Made by a program: the position numbers and the translations under genes. From Rikenellaceae bacterium (lineage in GTDB: Bacteria > Bacteroidota > Bacteroidia > Bacteroidales > Rikenellaceae): 64,000 bases of DNA. The notes beneath the pieces are model-generated. The model saw only the letters and a program-made list of their open reading frames with translations. It was not told where the DNA came from and made no database searches. Shown one piece after another: positions 25,062 to 32,674 of this stretch (its first letter is position 1; the number at the start of each line of letters is the position of its first letter). Location: assembly GCA_009783565.1 (NCBI GenBank), contig WRDF01000002.1, positions 186,001-250,000 of the forward strand. The letters are read 5' to 3'.

Positions 25062-26495
25062 ATGAAATCTTCAAGATTATACGCAGTTTTGGCGGCGGTG
25101 ATTTTTTTCGCCGTGACGATCGAAACCGCTGATGCTCAAAATACCGCGACCCCGGCCGATGTGCGCCGAAGTATGAATGCCGCCCTTGAACGCACCGTGC
25201 GCGCCGATTTTATGACCTACACGCTGCGCGAGGAGGTCGAACGCCGGCAGCGTACCGCGAGCCAACATTACGTGCCGCTCGATTTCACCGTTCAACACAT
25301 TGGCGATAAAACTGTTATGCGCGCCGAGTTCGATGTTCCGCCGCTGTGGTTGGACCGCGCGATGTTCGTGCGCACGGAGGCGATGCAGACGTGCGCGCGG
25401 CTCGTGGTGAACGGACGCGAGGCGGGCGAAATAACTTGCCGTATGCAGGAGGAGTTCGACATCACGCCATTCTTTACCGACGGGCCGAACCGCGTTGAAA
25501 TCCGCGCTACGGGCATCTATGGAGCGGATGCAAGACCACAGGCATACGTTTTCTCGCAACCGATGGTGCGCATCGAGGATTTTCTGGTCACCGTCGTGCC
25601 TCAGGATTCGATCCACCGCGGACGGCACGACACGCTCGTCGTAAAACTCATGCTGAGGAACGGTTACAACTTTCCCGAACCGACGAACGTGGGCTATGAT
25701 ATTTACGACCCGAACAACAGGTTGCAGAACTACGATTTCCGCGACATGAGGATACCCGGTGCGATCACCGGCGGACGCGATACGATAGAGTTTCGGGAAC
25801 TTATGTACGGTCGCCCCACTCATTTGTGGAGCGCCGAGCATCCCGCGCTGTACACCATGACGCTGATCGTGAGACAGGGTCGCCGCCCGACGGAATATAT
25901 CCCGATCCGCATCGGGTTCGGCAAGACGGAGTTCGCCGCCGGACGGCTCATACGTAACGACCGGCCGGTCGAGATTAATGCCGCACGCTACGCCGCCGCC
26001 GCCGACCGACGCACTACGGCCGACGAACTCGCGCGCCTCAAACGCGCAGGAATAAACACGATTCTGCTCTCCGCGCCGCAGCCATACTGGTTCTATGACC
26101 TTACGGACGAGTTGGGTATCTACGTTTTCGACAGTCCGAGCACGGGTTGCGACGAGCGATGCCGGCGCGAACATGCACGCCCAGAACGTAATGCCAACGA
26201 CCCCGCCGTGATAGGACCTTATATATACCGTGCGCGCGCGATGTTCGCACGCAACCGCAATCGTCCGAGCGTCGTAGGATGGTCGCTCGGTGAGGAGCAT
26301 GGCAACGGATATAACCTGTATCAAACCTATCGATGGCTGCGCGAGGCCGACCCCGCAAGACCGGTGATTTACAATGGCGCGGCGGGCGAATGGAACAGTG
26401 ATATGCCGCCCATCCAAGCCGTCGATGCGCATGAGGTGTTGAGCCGTACACCTGCGCCCGCACCCGCGCGCGCTGCGCAAAATGCACGCCGCTGA
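25062..26495 (+). CDS. GH2-like protein lacking the C-terminal catalytic part
   Basis: The start is the ATG at 25062 (MKSSRLYAVLAAVIFFAV, signal peptide ending near TADAQ). The 477-residue product has a sugar-binding beta-sandwich (about 80-165), an immunoglobulin-like domain with LWSAEHPALYTMTLIV (about 255-270), and the first half of a TIM barrel. It resembles LacZ around NRPSVVGWSLGEEHGNG (400-416), where LacZ has GNE: the Asn is replaced by Glu411 and the acid/base Glu is Glu412. The chain ends before the nucleophile region, so it is probably not an active glycosidase. It overlaps rlmH by one base, so the two are translationally linked. Confidence 0.75.
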   Translation: MKSSRLYAVLAAVIFFAVTIETADAQNTATPADVRRSMNAALERTVRADFMTYTLREEVERRQRTASQHYVPLDFTVQHIGDKTVMRAEFDVPPLWLDRAMFVRTEAMQTCARLVVNGREAGEITCRMQEEFDITPFFTDGPNRVEIRATGIYGADARPQAYVFSQPMVRIEDFLVTVVPQDSIHRGRHDTLVVKLMLRNGYNFPEPTNVGYDIYDPNNRLQNYDFRDMRIPGAITGGRDTIEFRELMYGRPTHLWSAEHPALYTMTLIVRQGRRPTEYIPIRIGFGKTEFAAGRLIRNDRPVEINAARYAAAADRRTTADELARLKRAGINTILLSAPQPYWFYDLTDELGIYVFDSPSTGCDERCRREHARPERNANDPAVIGPYIYRARAMFARNRNRPSVVGWSLGEEHGNGYNLYQTYRWLREADPARPVIYNGAAGEWNSDMPPIQAVDAHEVLSRTPAPAPARAAQNARR

Positions 26496-26965
26496 TGACC
26501 GTCGATTTGTTGGTGGTCGGCAAAACCGAGCCTGAGATTGCCGCGCTCGTGGAGATTTACACCAAACGCATCGGGCGTTATGTGCGATTTTCGGTGATCG
26601 TGATTCCTGCGCTACGGGGCGGCGCAATGCCCGAAGAACGCCAGAAGCGCGAAGAAGGCGAGTTGATACTCAGACAGTTAGGCGTGGGTGATTATGTAGT
26701 GCTTTTGGATGACAAAGGGAGCGAGCGCACGTCGATGCAATTCGCCGCATGGTTACAGCGACGTATGGCGACGGGTGCGACCAAGCGGTTGGCATTCGTG
26801 ATGGGCGGCGCTTACGGATTTTCGCAGGCGGTCTATGCGCGCGCCGACGAGCAACTTTCACTCTCGCGCATGACGTTCTCCCACCAGATCGTGCGCGCCA
26901 TCTTCGCCGAACAACTCTACCGCGCCTTCACGATCCTCAACGGCGAACCGTATCATCATGAGTAA
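26495..26965 (+). CDS. rlmH: 23S rRNA (pseudouridine-1915-N3)-methyltransferase
   Basis: RlmH is a SPOUT-class enzyme that methylates pseudouridine 1915 in helix 69 of 23S rRNA using SAM. The 156-residue protein has the usual length and motifs: LLDDKGSERTSMQFAAWL, the knot motif VMGGAYGFSQAV, LSLSRMTFSHQIVRAIFAEQLYRA and the C-terminal GEPYHHE. Its ATG shares one base with the upstream stop (TGATG), which implies coupled translation with the GH2-like gene. Confidence 0.96.
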   Translation: MTVDLLVVGKTEPEIAALVEIYTKRIGRYVRFSVIVIPALRGGAMPEERQKREEGELILRQLGVGDYVVLLDDKGSERTSMQFAAWLQRRMATGATKRLAFVMGGAYGFSQAVYARADEQLSLSRMTFSHQIVRAIFAEQLYRAFTILNGEPYHHE

Positions 26966-26983
26966 GTCGCTACGACGACACCG

Positions 26984-27045
26984 TGGCACCATGCTGGCGC
27001 GGATTTGCAATCCGTGCCATGTGGGAGTTACAAACTCGCGCCAGC
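26984..27045. repeat. inverted repeat after rlmH
   Basis: GCTGGCGCG (26993-27001) pairs with CGCGCCAGC (27037-27045); inside it, GCGCGGATT pairs with AATCCGTGC around TGC, and TGGCAC (26984-26989) can pair with GTGCCA (27014-27019). It can adopt competing hairpins and lies between the convergent rlmH and the small gene at 27065. Only one copy was seen in the window. Confidence 0.6.
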
Positions 27046-27064
27046 GAGATTATGTTAATTCCGA

Positions 27065-27322
27065 TTAATTATCGTCAATATCAGTGACTTCTGTTATATC
27101 TTTGCTAAGATAAAACCACATTTTTTCTATTCCCATATTTCCAGCACGATTTTTTGCTCGAAATGTATGCTCCATTTTCCACCCGTAAAATTCGGGGATA
27201 AAAGCGGTTTCGGCAGTTTCTCCATCCTCCTTTATTTTTGTGCTTCGCGCCAACGCTTCTTCTGCTTCGGCTTGCGCTTCGTTCAACTCGGCCATCATGG
27301 TTGCTCGCCTTTCTGATAGCAT
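27065..27322 (-). CDS. small hypothetical protein
   Basis: I do not recognise this protein. The likely start is the ATG at 27322, preceded by the purine-rich AGAGGTAAGGA; the frame is open further upstream but there it runs through half of a CGTCATTGCGAG repeat. The 85-residue product begins MLSERRATMMAELNEAQAEAEEALARSTKIKED, probably helical, and ends GWKMEHTFRAKNRAGNMGIEKMWFYLSKDITEVTDIDDN. No signal or membrane segment is visible. It may be a real small protein or the remaining end of a larger gene disrupted at the repeat. Confidence 0.45.
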   Translation of the reverse strand: MLSERRATMMAELNEAQAEAEEALARSTKIKEDGETAETAFIPEFYGWKMEHTFRAKNRAGNMGIEKMWFYLSKDITEVTDIDDN

Positions 27323-27340
27323 ATTCCTTACCTCTTTTTT

Positions 27341-27375
27341 AGATTGCTTCGGGTCTGACGACCCTCGCAATGACG
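27341..27375. repeat. half copy of the CGTCATTGCGAG family
   Basis: Only the right half is present: GATTGCTTCGGGTCTGACG and CCCTCGCAATGACG. It lies just upstream of the small hypothetical gene. The missing partner arm suggests a deletion or rearrangement at this spot. Confidence 0.7.
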
Positions 27376-27498
27376 ATCGGCAGTGGGCTTTCGCGTTTTT
27401 TTGCGAAAGCGCGTCACGCCGCCGCCCCACGCGGCGGGTCGCTATTTCTTCGCTTCGCTCAGACGATCCACCGCCGACAGCGTGCCGCGCACACATTG

Positions 27499-27528
27499 AA
27501 AAAGGGACACTCTTTTATTGAGCGTCCC
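27499..27528 (-). terminator. terminator of the alpha-oxoamine synthase gene
   Basis: On the minus strand, GGGACGCTC, a 7-base loop and GAGTGTCCC form a 9-bp stem with one G-U pair, followed by TTTTT. It starts about 30 bases after the stop of the gene at 27558-28805. Confidence 0.8.
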
Positions 27529-27557
27529 CCTTCCTTAAATATAATTATTCCCACAAA

Positions 27558-28805
27558 TTAGTCCGCCATATTCGGCATCGGCTTGCGGTATTCGCCTGCG
27601 TCGAGTTTGCCGCGCACGGCATCGAAACATTTCAACGTATACGCCACGTCTTCGAGCGTGTGCGCCGCCGTGGGAATGATGCGCAGGATCATTTCGCCCT
27701 GCGGAATCACCGGATAGACCACCACCGAACAGAACAGACCGTAATTCTCGCGCAGGTCCACAATGAGGTTGCACGCCTCCGGAATATCGCCTTTCAGATA
27801 CACGGGCGTCACGGGCGATTGCGTTTGCCCGATGTCGAACCCGCGCTCGCGGAATCCATGTTGCAGCGCACGCGCAACTACCCACAGTTGTTCGAGATAT
27901 TCGGGATGCTTTTTAATCAGTTCCAACCGCTTGAACGCACCCATGACCATCGGCATCGGCAGCGACTTGGCATACGTCTGCGAGCGCAGGTTGTAGCGCA
28001 TGAAGTCGATGATATATTTTTCCGACGCGACGAACGCCCCGATGCCGCACATCGACTTGGCGAAAGTGTTGAACAGCACGTCCACTCCCTCCGCCACGCC
28101 GAAATGCGCCGCTACGCCTTTGCCCTGCGGCCCCATCGTCCCGAACCCGTGCGCATCGTCCACCACGAGGCGGAAACTGAACTCTTTTTTCAGCTCCACG
28201 ATTTCTTTCAGGTTGCCCAGATCGCCCTTCATGCCGAACACGCCCTCAGTTATGACAAGTATACCGCCGCCCGATTCCGCCGTCTTTTTCGTCGCCTGTT
28301 CGAGGCGCACGCGCAGGTGTGCCATATCGTTGTGGCGGAATCTCAGGCTCTCACCCGTGTGCATCCGAATACCGTCGATAATGCACGCGTGCGACTCGGC
28401 ATCGTAAACCACGACATCGCGGCGCGCCAGCAGGCAGTCGATGATCGAGGTCATGCCCTGATAGCCGAAGTTGAGCAGGAACGCATCCGGTTTGTCCACG
28501 AACTCGGCAAGCTGGCGTTCCAGTTCTTCGTGATATTTGGTCTGTCCGCTCATCATGCGCGCACCCATCGGCGCTGCCATGCCGAACTGCGCCGCACCTT
28601 CGGTATCGGCCTTGCGCACCTCGGGGTGGTTGGCCAGCCCCAGATAGTTGTTAAGACTCCAATTAAGCACTTCTTTACCGCGAAATTTCATGCGCGGGCC
28701 GATGTCCCCTTCGAGCTTGGGGAACGAAAAATAGCCGTGGCTATACTGCCGGTATGCACCTATGGGGCCTCCCGCGTCCTGCTTGATCCTTTCGAAAATA
28801 TCCAC
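27558..28805 (-). CDS. PLP-dependent alpha-oxoamine synthase family enzyme
   Basis: This family condenses an amino acid with an acyl-thioester with loss of CO2. The 415-residue protein shows LNWSLNNYLGLANHPEV, FLLNFGYQGM, ESHACIIDGIRMH, the PLP-binding VVDDAHGFGTMG and the Schiff-base lysine in NTFAKSMCGIGAF (about residue 247). The family includes serine palmitoyltransferase, glycine C-acetyltransferase, 8-amino-7-oxononanoate synthase and the cysteate acyltransferase of sulfonolipid producers. The N-terminus (HGYFSFPKLEGDIGPRM) differs from my recollection of Bacteroides serine palmitoyltransferase, so I leave the substrate open; a lipid-base role is plausible. It is monocistronic with its own promoter and terminator. 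Confidence 0.85.
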   Translation of the reverse strand: MDIFERIKQDAGGPIGAYRQYSHGYFSFPKLEGDIGPRMKFRGKEVLNWSLNNYLGLANHPEVRKADTEGAAQFGMAAPMGARMMSGQTKYHEELERQLAEFVDKPDAFLLNFGYQGMTSIIDCLLARRDVVVYDAESHACIIDGIRMHTGESLRFRHNDMAHLRVRLEQATKKTAESGGGILVITEGVFGMKGDLGNLKEIVELKKEFSFRLVVDDAHGFGTMGPQGKGVAAHFGVAEGVDVLFNTFAKSMCGIGAFVASEKYIIDFMRYNLRSQTYAKSLPMPMVMGAFKRLELIKKHPEYLEQLWVVARALQHGFRERGFDIGQTQSPVTPVYLKGDIPEACNLIVDLRENYGLFCSVVVYPVIPQGEMILRIIPTAAHTLEDVAYTLKCFDAVRGKLDAGEYRKPMPNMAD

Positions 28806-28854
28806 TGTATCGGGTTTTTTAGTTTTTGGTCTGAGTTTGCTCTCACGAACGTTG

Positions 28855-28886
28855 CAAATTTATGAATTTTATTCCGGAATGCAATA
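28855..28886 (-). promoter_or_regulatory. promoter of the alpha-oxoamine synthase gene
   Basis: Read on the minus strand, TATTG (one mismatch to TTTG) and TAAATTTG are separated by 19 bases. The -7 box ends about 50 bases before the start codon at 28805. Confidence 0.65.
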
Positions 28887-28895
28887 CACCGTGTG

Positions 28896-28975
28896 CGTCA
28901 TTGCGAGGGTCGTCAGACCCGAAGCAATCCAGTTATTTTTTCTGGATTGCTTCGCCTTTCAGGCTCGCAATGACG
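28896..28975. repeat. inverted repeat, CGTCATTGCGAG family, copy 3
   Basis: CGTCATTGCGAGGGTCGTC opens the left arm and GGCTCGCAATGACG closes the right arm, with GAAGCAATCCAG / CTGGATTGCTTC inside. The arms carry GGGTC...GACCC and GCCTTTCAGGC mini-hairpins. It is the only full copy lying between divergent genes. Confidence 0.88.
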
Positions 28976-29049
28976 CACACGCGTATGTTTTCCGGCCTGC
29001 CGGATGATAACATAGAGTATGTTCTCGCAAATTTCAATAACCGCACAAA

Positions 29050-29104
29050 TAACATTATCGTAATATTAGCTTAAATATAAATTAACATTGGGCGGGTACT
29101 TTTG
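29050..29104 (+). promoter_or_regulatory. PHO-box-like array and -7 box of the phosphate porin
   Basis: Four hexamers start exactly 11 bases apart: TAACAT 29050, TAATAT 29061, TAAATA 29072, TAACAT 29083. The -7 box TACTTTTG starts at 29097, 14 bases after the start of the last hexamer. No TTTG -33 box is present, as expected for an activator-dependent promoter. The array before pstS has the same period and the same distance to its -7 box. Control by a PhoB-like regulator is inference. Confidence 0.82.
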
Positions 29105-29127
29105 TACCGAAAACCAATAAGGAAAAA

Positions 29128-30366
29128 ATGAAAAAACTGCTTACCATTTTTTGCGGATCGATGCTGAGCATCTCTGCAATGGCTCAACAACCGGAAGTTT
29201 CCGAACTCGAAAAACGCATCGAAGCTCTCGAAGCGACGAGCAAGTCGATGCAGAAATTCAAAGTTTCGGGCTACATCCAGACCCAATTCCAATGGGGCGA
29301 GGAGGCTGCGTCGCTGCGTATAGGCACGGCGAACGAAGACCCGACCAAATCTTTCAGCCGTTTCGGTATCCGTCGCGGACGCATCAAGTTCACTTACGAC
29401 GCTTCGTCCTTAGCCTCAGGCGTATTCCAGTTAGACATTACGGAGCGCGGGGTGAGTTTCAAAGACGCCTATTTCGACCTGCGCAATCCGTGGGTGAATA
29501 CGGTTCAGTTACGCGCGGGAATTTTCGATCGCCCGTTCGGCACGGAGGTCGCCTATTCTTCGTCGCGGCGCGAATCGCCCGAACGCTCGGTGATCTTCCG
29601 CACGCTTTTCCCCGACGAGCGCGATTTGGGAGCAATGGTGATATTGCAGGCGCGGAAAAATTCTGCGTGGAATTTCCTGAAACTCGAAGCGGGACTTTTT
29701 GCCGGTAACGGTATCCGCCCCGAAACTGACAGTCGCCGCGACTTCATCGGACACCTTTCGGCTGACAAGAAGTTCGGCAAGGTGTCGCTGGGCGGCGGCG
29801 TGTCGTACTATAACGGCGGCGTGTGGCAGGGTTCGCCGAACGTCTATACGATGGACGGCAACGGATTCACGCTCAACAATAATGCAGATAACGTCGGGAA
29901 ATTCGCCAAGCGCGAATACTTCGGAGCAGACCTGCGTTTCGTGGCCGGCACGACTAAACTTCACGCCGAATATCTATGGGGAACACAGCCCGCGACTGCC
30001 GGAAGCTCCAACAGCCCCAACTGGACGGCTCTGCCTACGCATGACACATACATTCGTCCGTTCTCCGGCTGGTATGCCATGCTGGTCCAGCAACTCGGCA
30101 ACTCGCCGTTTACCGCCGTGCTGAAATACGACGTGTATGACCCGAATACTAAGGTAGCGGGCAATGACATAGGTCTGAACGGAACTTCGCGTACGGATAT
30201 TAGTTACAACACTCTGGGCTTGGGCGCTCTGTGGGCGGTGAGCAGTGCGGTGCGCTTGCAGGCGTATTACGAGATCGTGCGCAACGAGAAGTCCGAGAAC
30301 GTCGCAGGATTCGAAAAAGACCGCAAGGACAACGTCTTCACTCTGAGACTTCAATACAGATTTTAA
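29128..30366 (+). CDS. phosphate-selective porin O/P family outer-membrane protein
   Basis: OprO/OprP-type porins carry phosphate or polyphosphate across the outer membrane. The 412-residue protein has a signal peptide (MKKLLTIFCGSMLSISAMAQ), a short coiled-coil-like segment (VSELEKRIEALEATSKSM), then a beta-barrel with KVSGYIQTQFQW, FSRFGIRRGRIKF, FKDAYFDLRNPWVNTVQLRAGIFDRPFG and a C-terminal FTLRLQYRF. It is directly upstream of pstS and has a matching 11-base repeat array in its promoter, so it is very probably a member of the same phosphate-starvation regulon. Its stop codon lies inside the first hexamer of the pstS array. Confidence 0.9.
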   Translation: MKKLLTIFCGSMLSISAMAQQPEVSELEKRIEALEATSKSMQKFKVSGYIQTQFQWGEEAASLRIGTANEDPTKSFSRFGIRRGRIKFTYDASSLASGVFQLDITERGVSFKDAYFDLRNPWVNTVQLRAGIFDRPFGTEVAYSSSRRESPERSVIFRTLFPDERDLGAMVILQARKNSAWNFLKLEAGLFAGNGIRPETDSRRDFIGHLSADKKFGKVSLGGGVSYYNGGVWQGSPNVYTMDGNGFTLNNNADNVGKFAKREYFGADLRFVAGTTKLHAEYLWGTQPATAGSSNSPNWTALPTHDTYIRPFSGWYAMLVQQLGNSPFTAVLKYDVYDPNTKVAGNDIGLNGTSRTDISYNTLGLGALWAVSSAVRLQAYYEIVRNEKSENVAGFEKDRKDNVFTLRLQYRF

Positions 30367-30418
30367 CAAAACCGTAACATGCATTTAACATTACGGTAAC
30401 ATTGGAATAATAATTTTG
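30364..30418 (+). promoter_or_regulatory. PHO-box-like array and -7 box of the pst operon
   Basis: Hexamers start 11 bases apart: TAACAA 30364 (overlapping the porin stop codon), TAACAT 30375, TAACAT 30386, TAACAT 30397. TAATTTTG (30411-30418) begins 14 bases after the start of the last one. The layout equals that at 29050-29104. It also rules out a pstS start before about 30425. Confidence 0.87.
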
Positions 30419-30448
30419 CAGCGTAAACAAACTCACAAAAAGAAAAAG

Positions 30449-31273
30449 ATGAAAAACATGAAGCGAGTACTTTTAATCTCGGCCATTGTATTAGGAACGG
30501 CATTCGGCGCACAGGCTCAGCGCATCAAAGGGTCGGACACGTGCCTCCCGATGTCGCAGAAATTAGCAGAGGAGTACATGAAGGCTAACCGCGGCGCATC
30601 GGTAACGGTGACCGGTGGAGGCAGCGGCGTGGGCATCACGTCTTTGCTGGAAGGAACGACAGACATCGCACAGCTTTCGCGTAAGATCAAGTTCGAAGAG
30701 CGCGAGAAAATTCAGGAGCAAGGCAAACGCGTGACCGAAGTGACGGTGGCCTACGATGCTCTGGCAGTGATAGTGAACCCCGCAAACGGCGTATCGCAAC
30801 TCACTCGCGAACAGTTAGAAAGTATTTTTACAGGTGAAATAACCAATTGGCAGCAGGTGGGTGGAGCAGATATGCGGATAATACCCTACTCGCGTGAGAC
30901 ATCGTCGGGAACGTATGAGTTCTTCAAGGAGAGCGTCATGCGCAACCGCAACTACGTGAACGGCATTATGAGTATGCCTGCCACCGGCGCCATTATCCAA
31001 TCGGTAGGTCAGACCCGCGGCGCGATCGCTTACGTCGGCCTTGGTTATTTGAACAATAACGTCAAGGCTTTACGCGTCTCTTATGACCAGGGTAAGACAT
31101 TCGTCGCCCCGTCGGTCGAGAACGCCAAAAACGAGACGTACCCTATCGTGCGCCCTCTCTATTATTACTACGATTCCGGCACCGCGCAGCGTGCACGGCC
31201 GTTTATCGATTATGCCCTCTCGCCTGCCGGACAGCGGATAGTCGCGGACATAGGGTTTATTCCGGTTAATTAA
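30449..31273 (+). CDS. pstS: phosphate ABC transporter substrate-binding protein
   Basis: PstS captures phosphate in the periplasm. The start at ATG 30449 is chosen because the frame upstream lies in the promoter; an ATG three codons later is also possible. The 274-residue protein has a signal peptide (MKRVLLISAIVLGTAFGAQA), IKGSDTCLPMSQKLAEEYM, a phosphate-site motif GGGSGVGITSLLEGTTDIAQLSR, the hinge LAVIVNPANGVSQLTREQLESIFTGEITNWQQVGG (108-139), and SRETSSGTYEFF. It begins the pstS-pstC-pstA-pstB-phoU operon. The stop TAA is followed by CACGCGCG and a CGTCATTGCGAG repeat that separates it from pstC. Confidence 0.95.
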   Translation: MKNMKRVLLISAIVLGTAFGAQAQRIKGSDTCLPMSQKLAEEYMKANRGASVTVTGGGSGVGITSLLEGTTDIAQLSRKIKFEEREKIQEQGKRVTEVTVAYDALAVIVNPANGVSQLTREQLESIFTGEITNWQQVGGADMRIIPYSRETSSGTYEFFKESVMRNRNYVNGIMSMPATGAIIQSVGQTRGAIAYVGLGYLNNNVKALRVSYDQGKTFVAPSVENAKNETYPIVRPLYYYYDSGTAQRARPFIDYALSPAGQRIVADIGFIPVN

Positions 31274-31279
31274 CACGCG

Positions 31280-31362
31280 CGTCATTGCGAGCCTGAAAGG
31301 CAAAGCAATCCAGATAAAACCAATTCTGGATTGCTTCGGGCTTTACTGCCCTCGCAATGACG
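31280..31362. repeat. inverted repeat, CGTCATTGCGAG family, copy 4
   Basis: CGTCATTGCGAGCCTGAAAG opens the left arm and CCCTCGCAATGACG closes the right arm, with AAAGCAATCCAG / CTGGATTGCTTC inside. It lies between pstS and pstC, where it could let pstS mRNA accumulate above that of the permease genes. Confidence 0.88.
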
Positions 31363-31391
31363 GCTTTGAGTTGCAATCTACTACAAACGCG

Positions 31392-31419
31392 GAGATTGCG
31401 GGCCAAGCCTGCAATGACA
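31392..31419. repeat. short GAGATTGCGG...CGCAATGACA-type hairpin, before pstC
   Basis: GAGATTGCGGG, CCAAGC and CTGCAATGACA form a short inverted repeat related to the ends of the CGTCATTGCGAG family. Similar short copies are at 37763, 38029 and 52852. It ends 6 bases before the chosen pstC start. Confidence 0.65.
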
Positions 31420-31425
31420 AAGAAT

Positions 31426-32640
31426 ATGAAGAAACTGAGAAAGATTCTCGAACGGGTGATAGAGGCGATGTTGACGGTAAGCGGTGCTGTTACCAGCATC
31501 GCTATACTGTTGATAGTGGCGTTTCTGTTCCGCGAGGGGCTGGGGCTGTTCAAAAGCCCGACGGTGGAACGAGGGTATGCGGTTTATGTGAACAGCGCCA
31601 ACCCCGTGCAAAGCCTTCTGCCGTGGCAATTGAAAGAGATTTTCGATTTTCAGATCGAGAATTGGAACGAACTCGGCGGCCCGGACGAGGAGATTCGCGT
31701 GTTCCGTTTCAACGAGATCTTTTCTCTCTACACCGACGAGCAGCTCGATGCGGATAACGATTACGCACTGTTGCCCGAAAGGCTGGCAGAGGTCATAGCC
31801 GCCAACCCTGCGATCATCGCATATCTGCCGCAGCGCTACGCTCCCGTCGAAGACGAAAGTGTGAAAACGGTCCAGACAGGAACAATCACCATGGCGCAAT
31901 TCTTTCTCGGACGCAAGTGGATGCCGACGGCCAAGCCGGCGGCGCAGTTCGGTGTGCTGCCTCTGGTTCTCGGAACGCTCATGGTGAGTTTCATGGCGAT
32001 TCTCATTGCACTGCCTCTGGGGCTCGGCGTGGCGATCTATATGTCGGAACTTGCGAGCGAACGCGTGCGCCGGCTGCTCAAACCCGCAATCGAACTGCTG
32101 GCGGGTATTCCGTCGGTGGTGTACGGTTTTTTCGGGTTGGTGGTCCTCGTGCCGCTGGTGCAGCGCACGTTCAACCTCGACGTAGGCGAAACGGCATTTA
32201 CGGGTAGCCTTATCCTTGCCATCATGGCGCTGCCTACGATTATCACCGTTGCCGAAGATGCGATGCGCAACACTCCGCGCGCAATGCGCGAGGCGAGCCT
32301 TGCTATGGGTGCGACCGACTGGCAAACCATTTATCGGGTGGTGATTCCGTACTCTCTGTCGGGGATTTCGGCTGCCGTAGTATTGGGTATCGGGCGCGCA
32401 ATAGGCGAGACGATGGCTGTGCTGATGGTGACCGGCAATGCCGCCGTGATGCCTCACACGCTCTTCGAACCCGTGCGCACAATACCTGCCACCATTGCCG
32501 CCGAGCTGGGCGAAGCGGCGTCGGGCAGTTCGCATTATCAGGCGCTGTTCATGCTGGGCTGCATACTGTTCGTCATCACGCTCATAGTAAGCATTACGGC
32601 CGAAGCGATCTCGAAACGCAAACATGAGGTGGGGGTTTAA
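31426..32640 (+). CDS. pstC: phosphate ABC transporter permease PstC with a PstS-like insertion
   Basis: PstC is one of two membrane subunits of the high-affinity phosphate importer. The start is the ATG at 31426 (MKKLRKILERVIEAM); upstream codons run through repeats. The 404-residue protein has a first membrane helix (about 17-36), then a periplasmic insertion (about 45-160), then the normal permease with FGVLPLVLGTLMVSFMAI, IPSVVYGFFGLVV, and the EAA loop MREASLAMGATDWQTIYRVVIP. The insertion contains VYVNSANPVQSLLPWQLKEIFDFQIENWNELGG (54-85), clearly similar to PstS 107-139, and AIIAYLPQRY resembles the PstS GAIAYVGLGY. A phosphate-handling or docking role is inference. Confidence 0.93.
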   Translation: MKKLRKILERVIEAMLTVSGAVTSIAILLIVAFLFREGLGLFKSPTVERGYAVYVNSANPVQSLLPWQLKEIFDFQIENWNELGGPDEEIRVFRFNEIFSLYTDEQLDADNDYALLPERLAEVIAANPAIIAYLPQRYAPVEDESVKTVQTGTITMAQFFLGRKWMPTAKPAAQFGVLPLVLGTLMVSFMAILIALPLGLGVAIYMSELASERVRRLLKPAIELLAGIPSVVYGFFGLVVLVPLVQRTFNLDVGETAFTGSLILAIMALPTIITVAEDAMRNTPRAMREASLAMGATDWQTIYRVVIPYSLSGISAAVVLGIGRAIGETMAVLMVTGNAAVMPHTLFEPVRTIPATIAAELGEAASGSSHYQALFMLGCILFVITLIVSITAEAISKRKHEVGV

Positions 32641-32674
32641 TCGCGCGCGTACCGCTAATGACAGAATTTGAATT

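Larger units (their letters stand above)
28806..29127. other. divergent intergenic region with two promoters and a repeat
   Basis: These 322 bases hold the minus-strand promoter of the oxoamine synthase (28855-28886), a CGTCATTGCGAG repeat (28896-28975), a CACACGCGT element followed by TTTTCCGGCCTGCCGGA (28976-29004), and the PHO-box-like array and -7 box of the porin (29050-29104). No reading frame in it looks real. Confidence 0.8.

Noticed and set aside
25077-26627. 516-codon minus-strand frame opposite the GH2-like and rlmH genes
   Set aside because: It spans two real genes on the other strand, is Arg/His-rich and has no start context.
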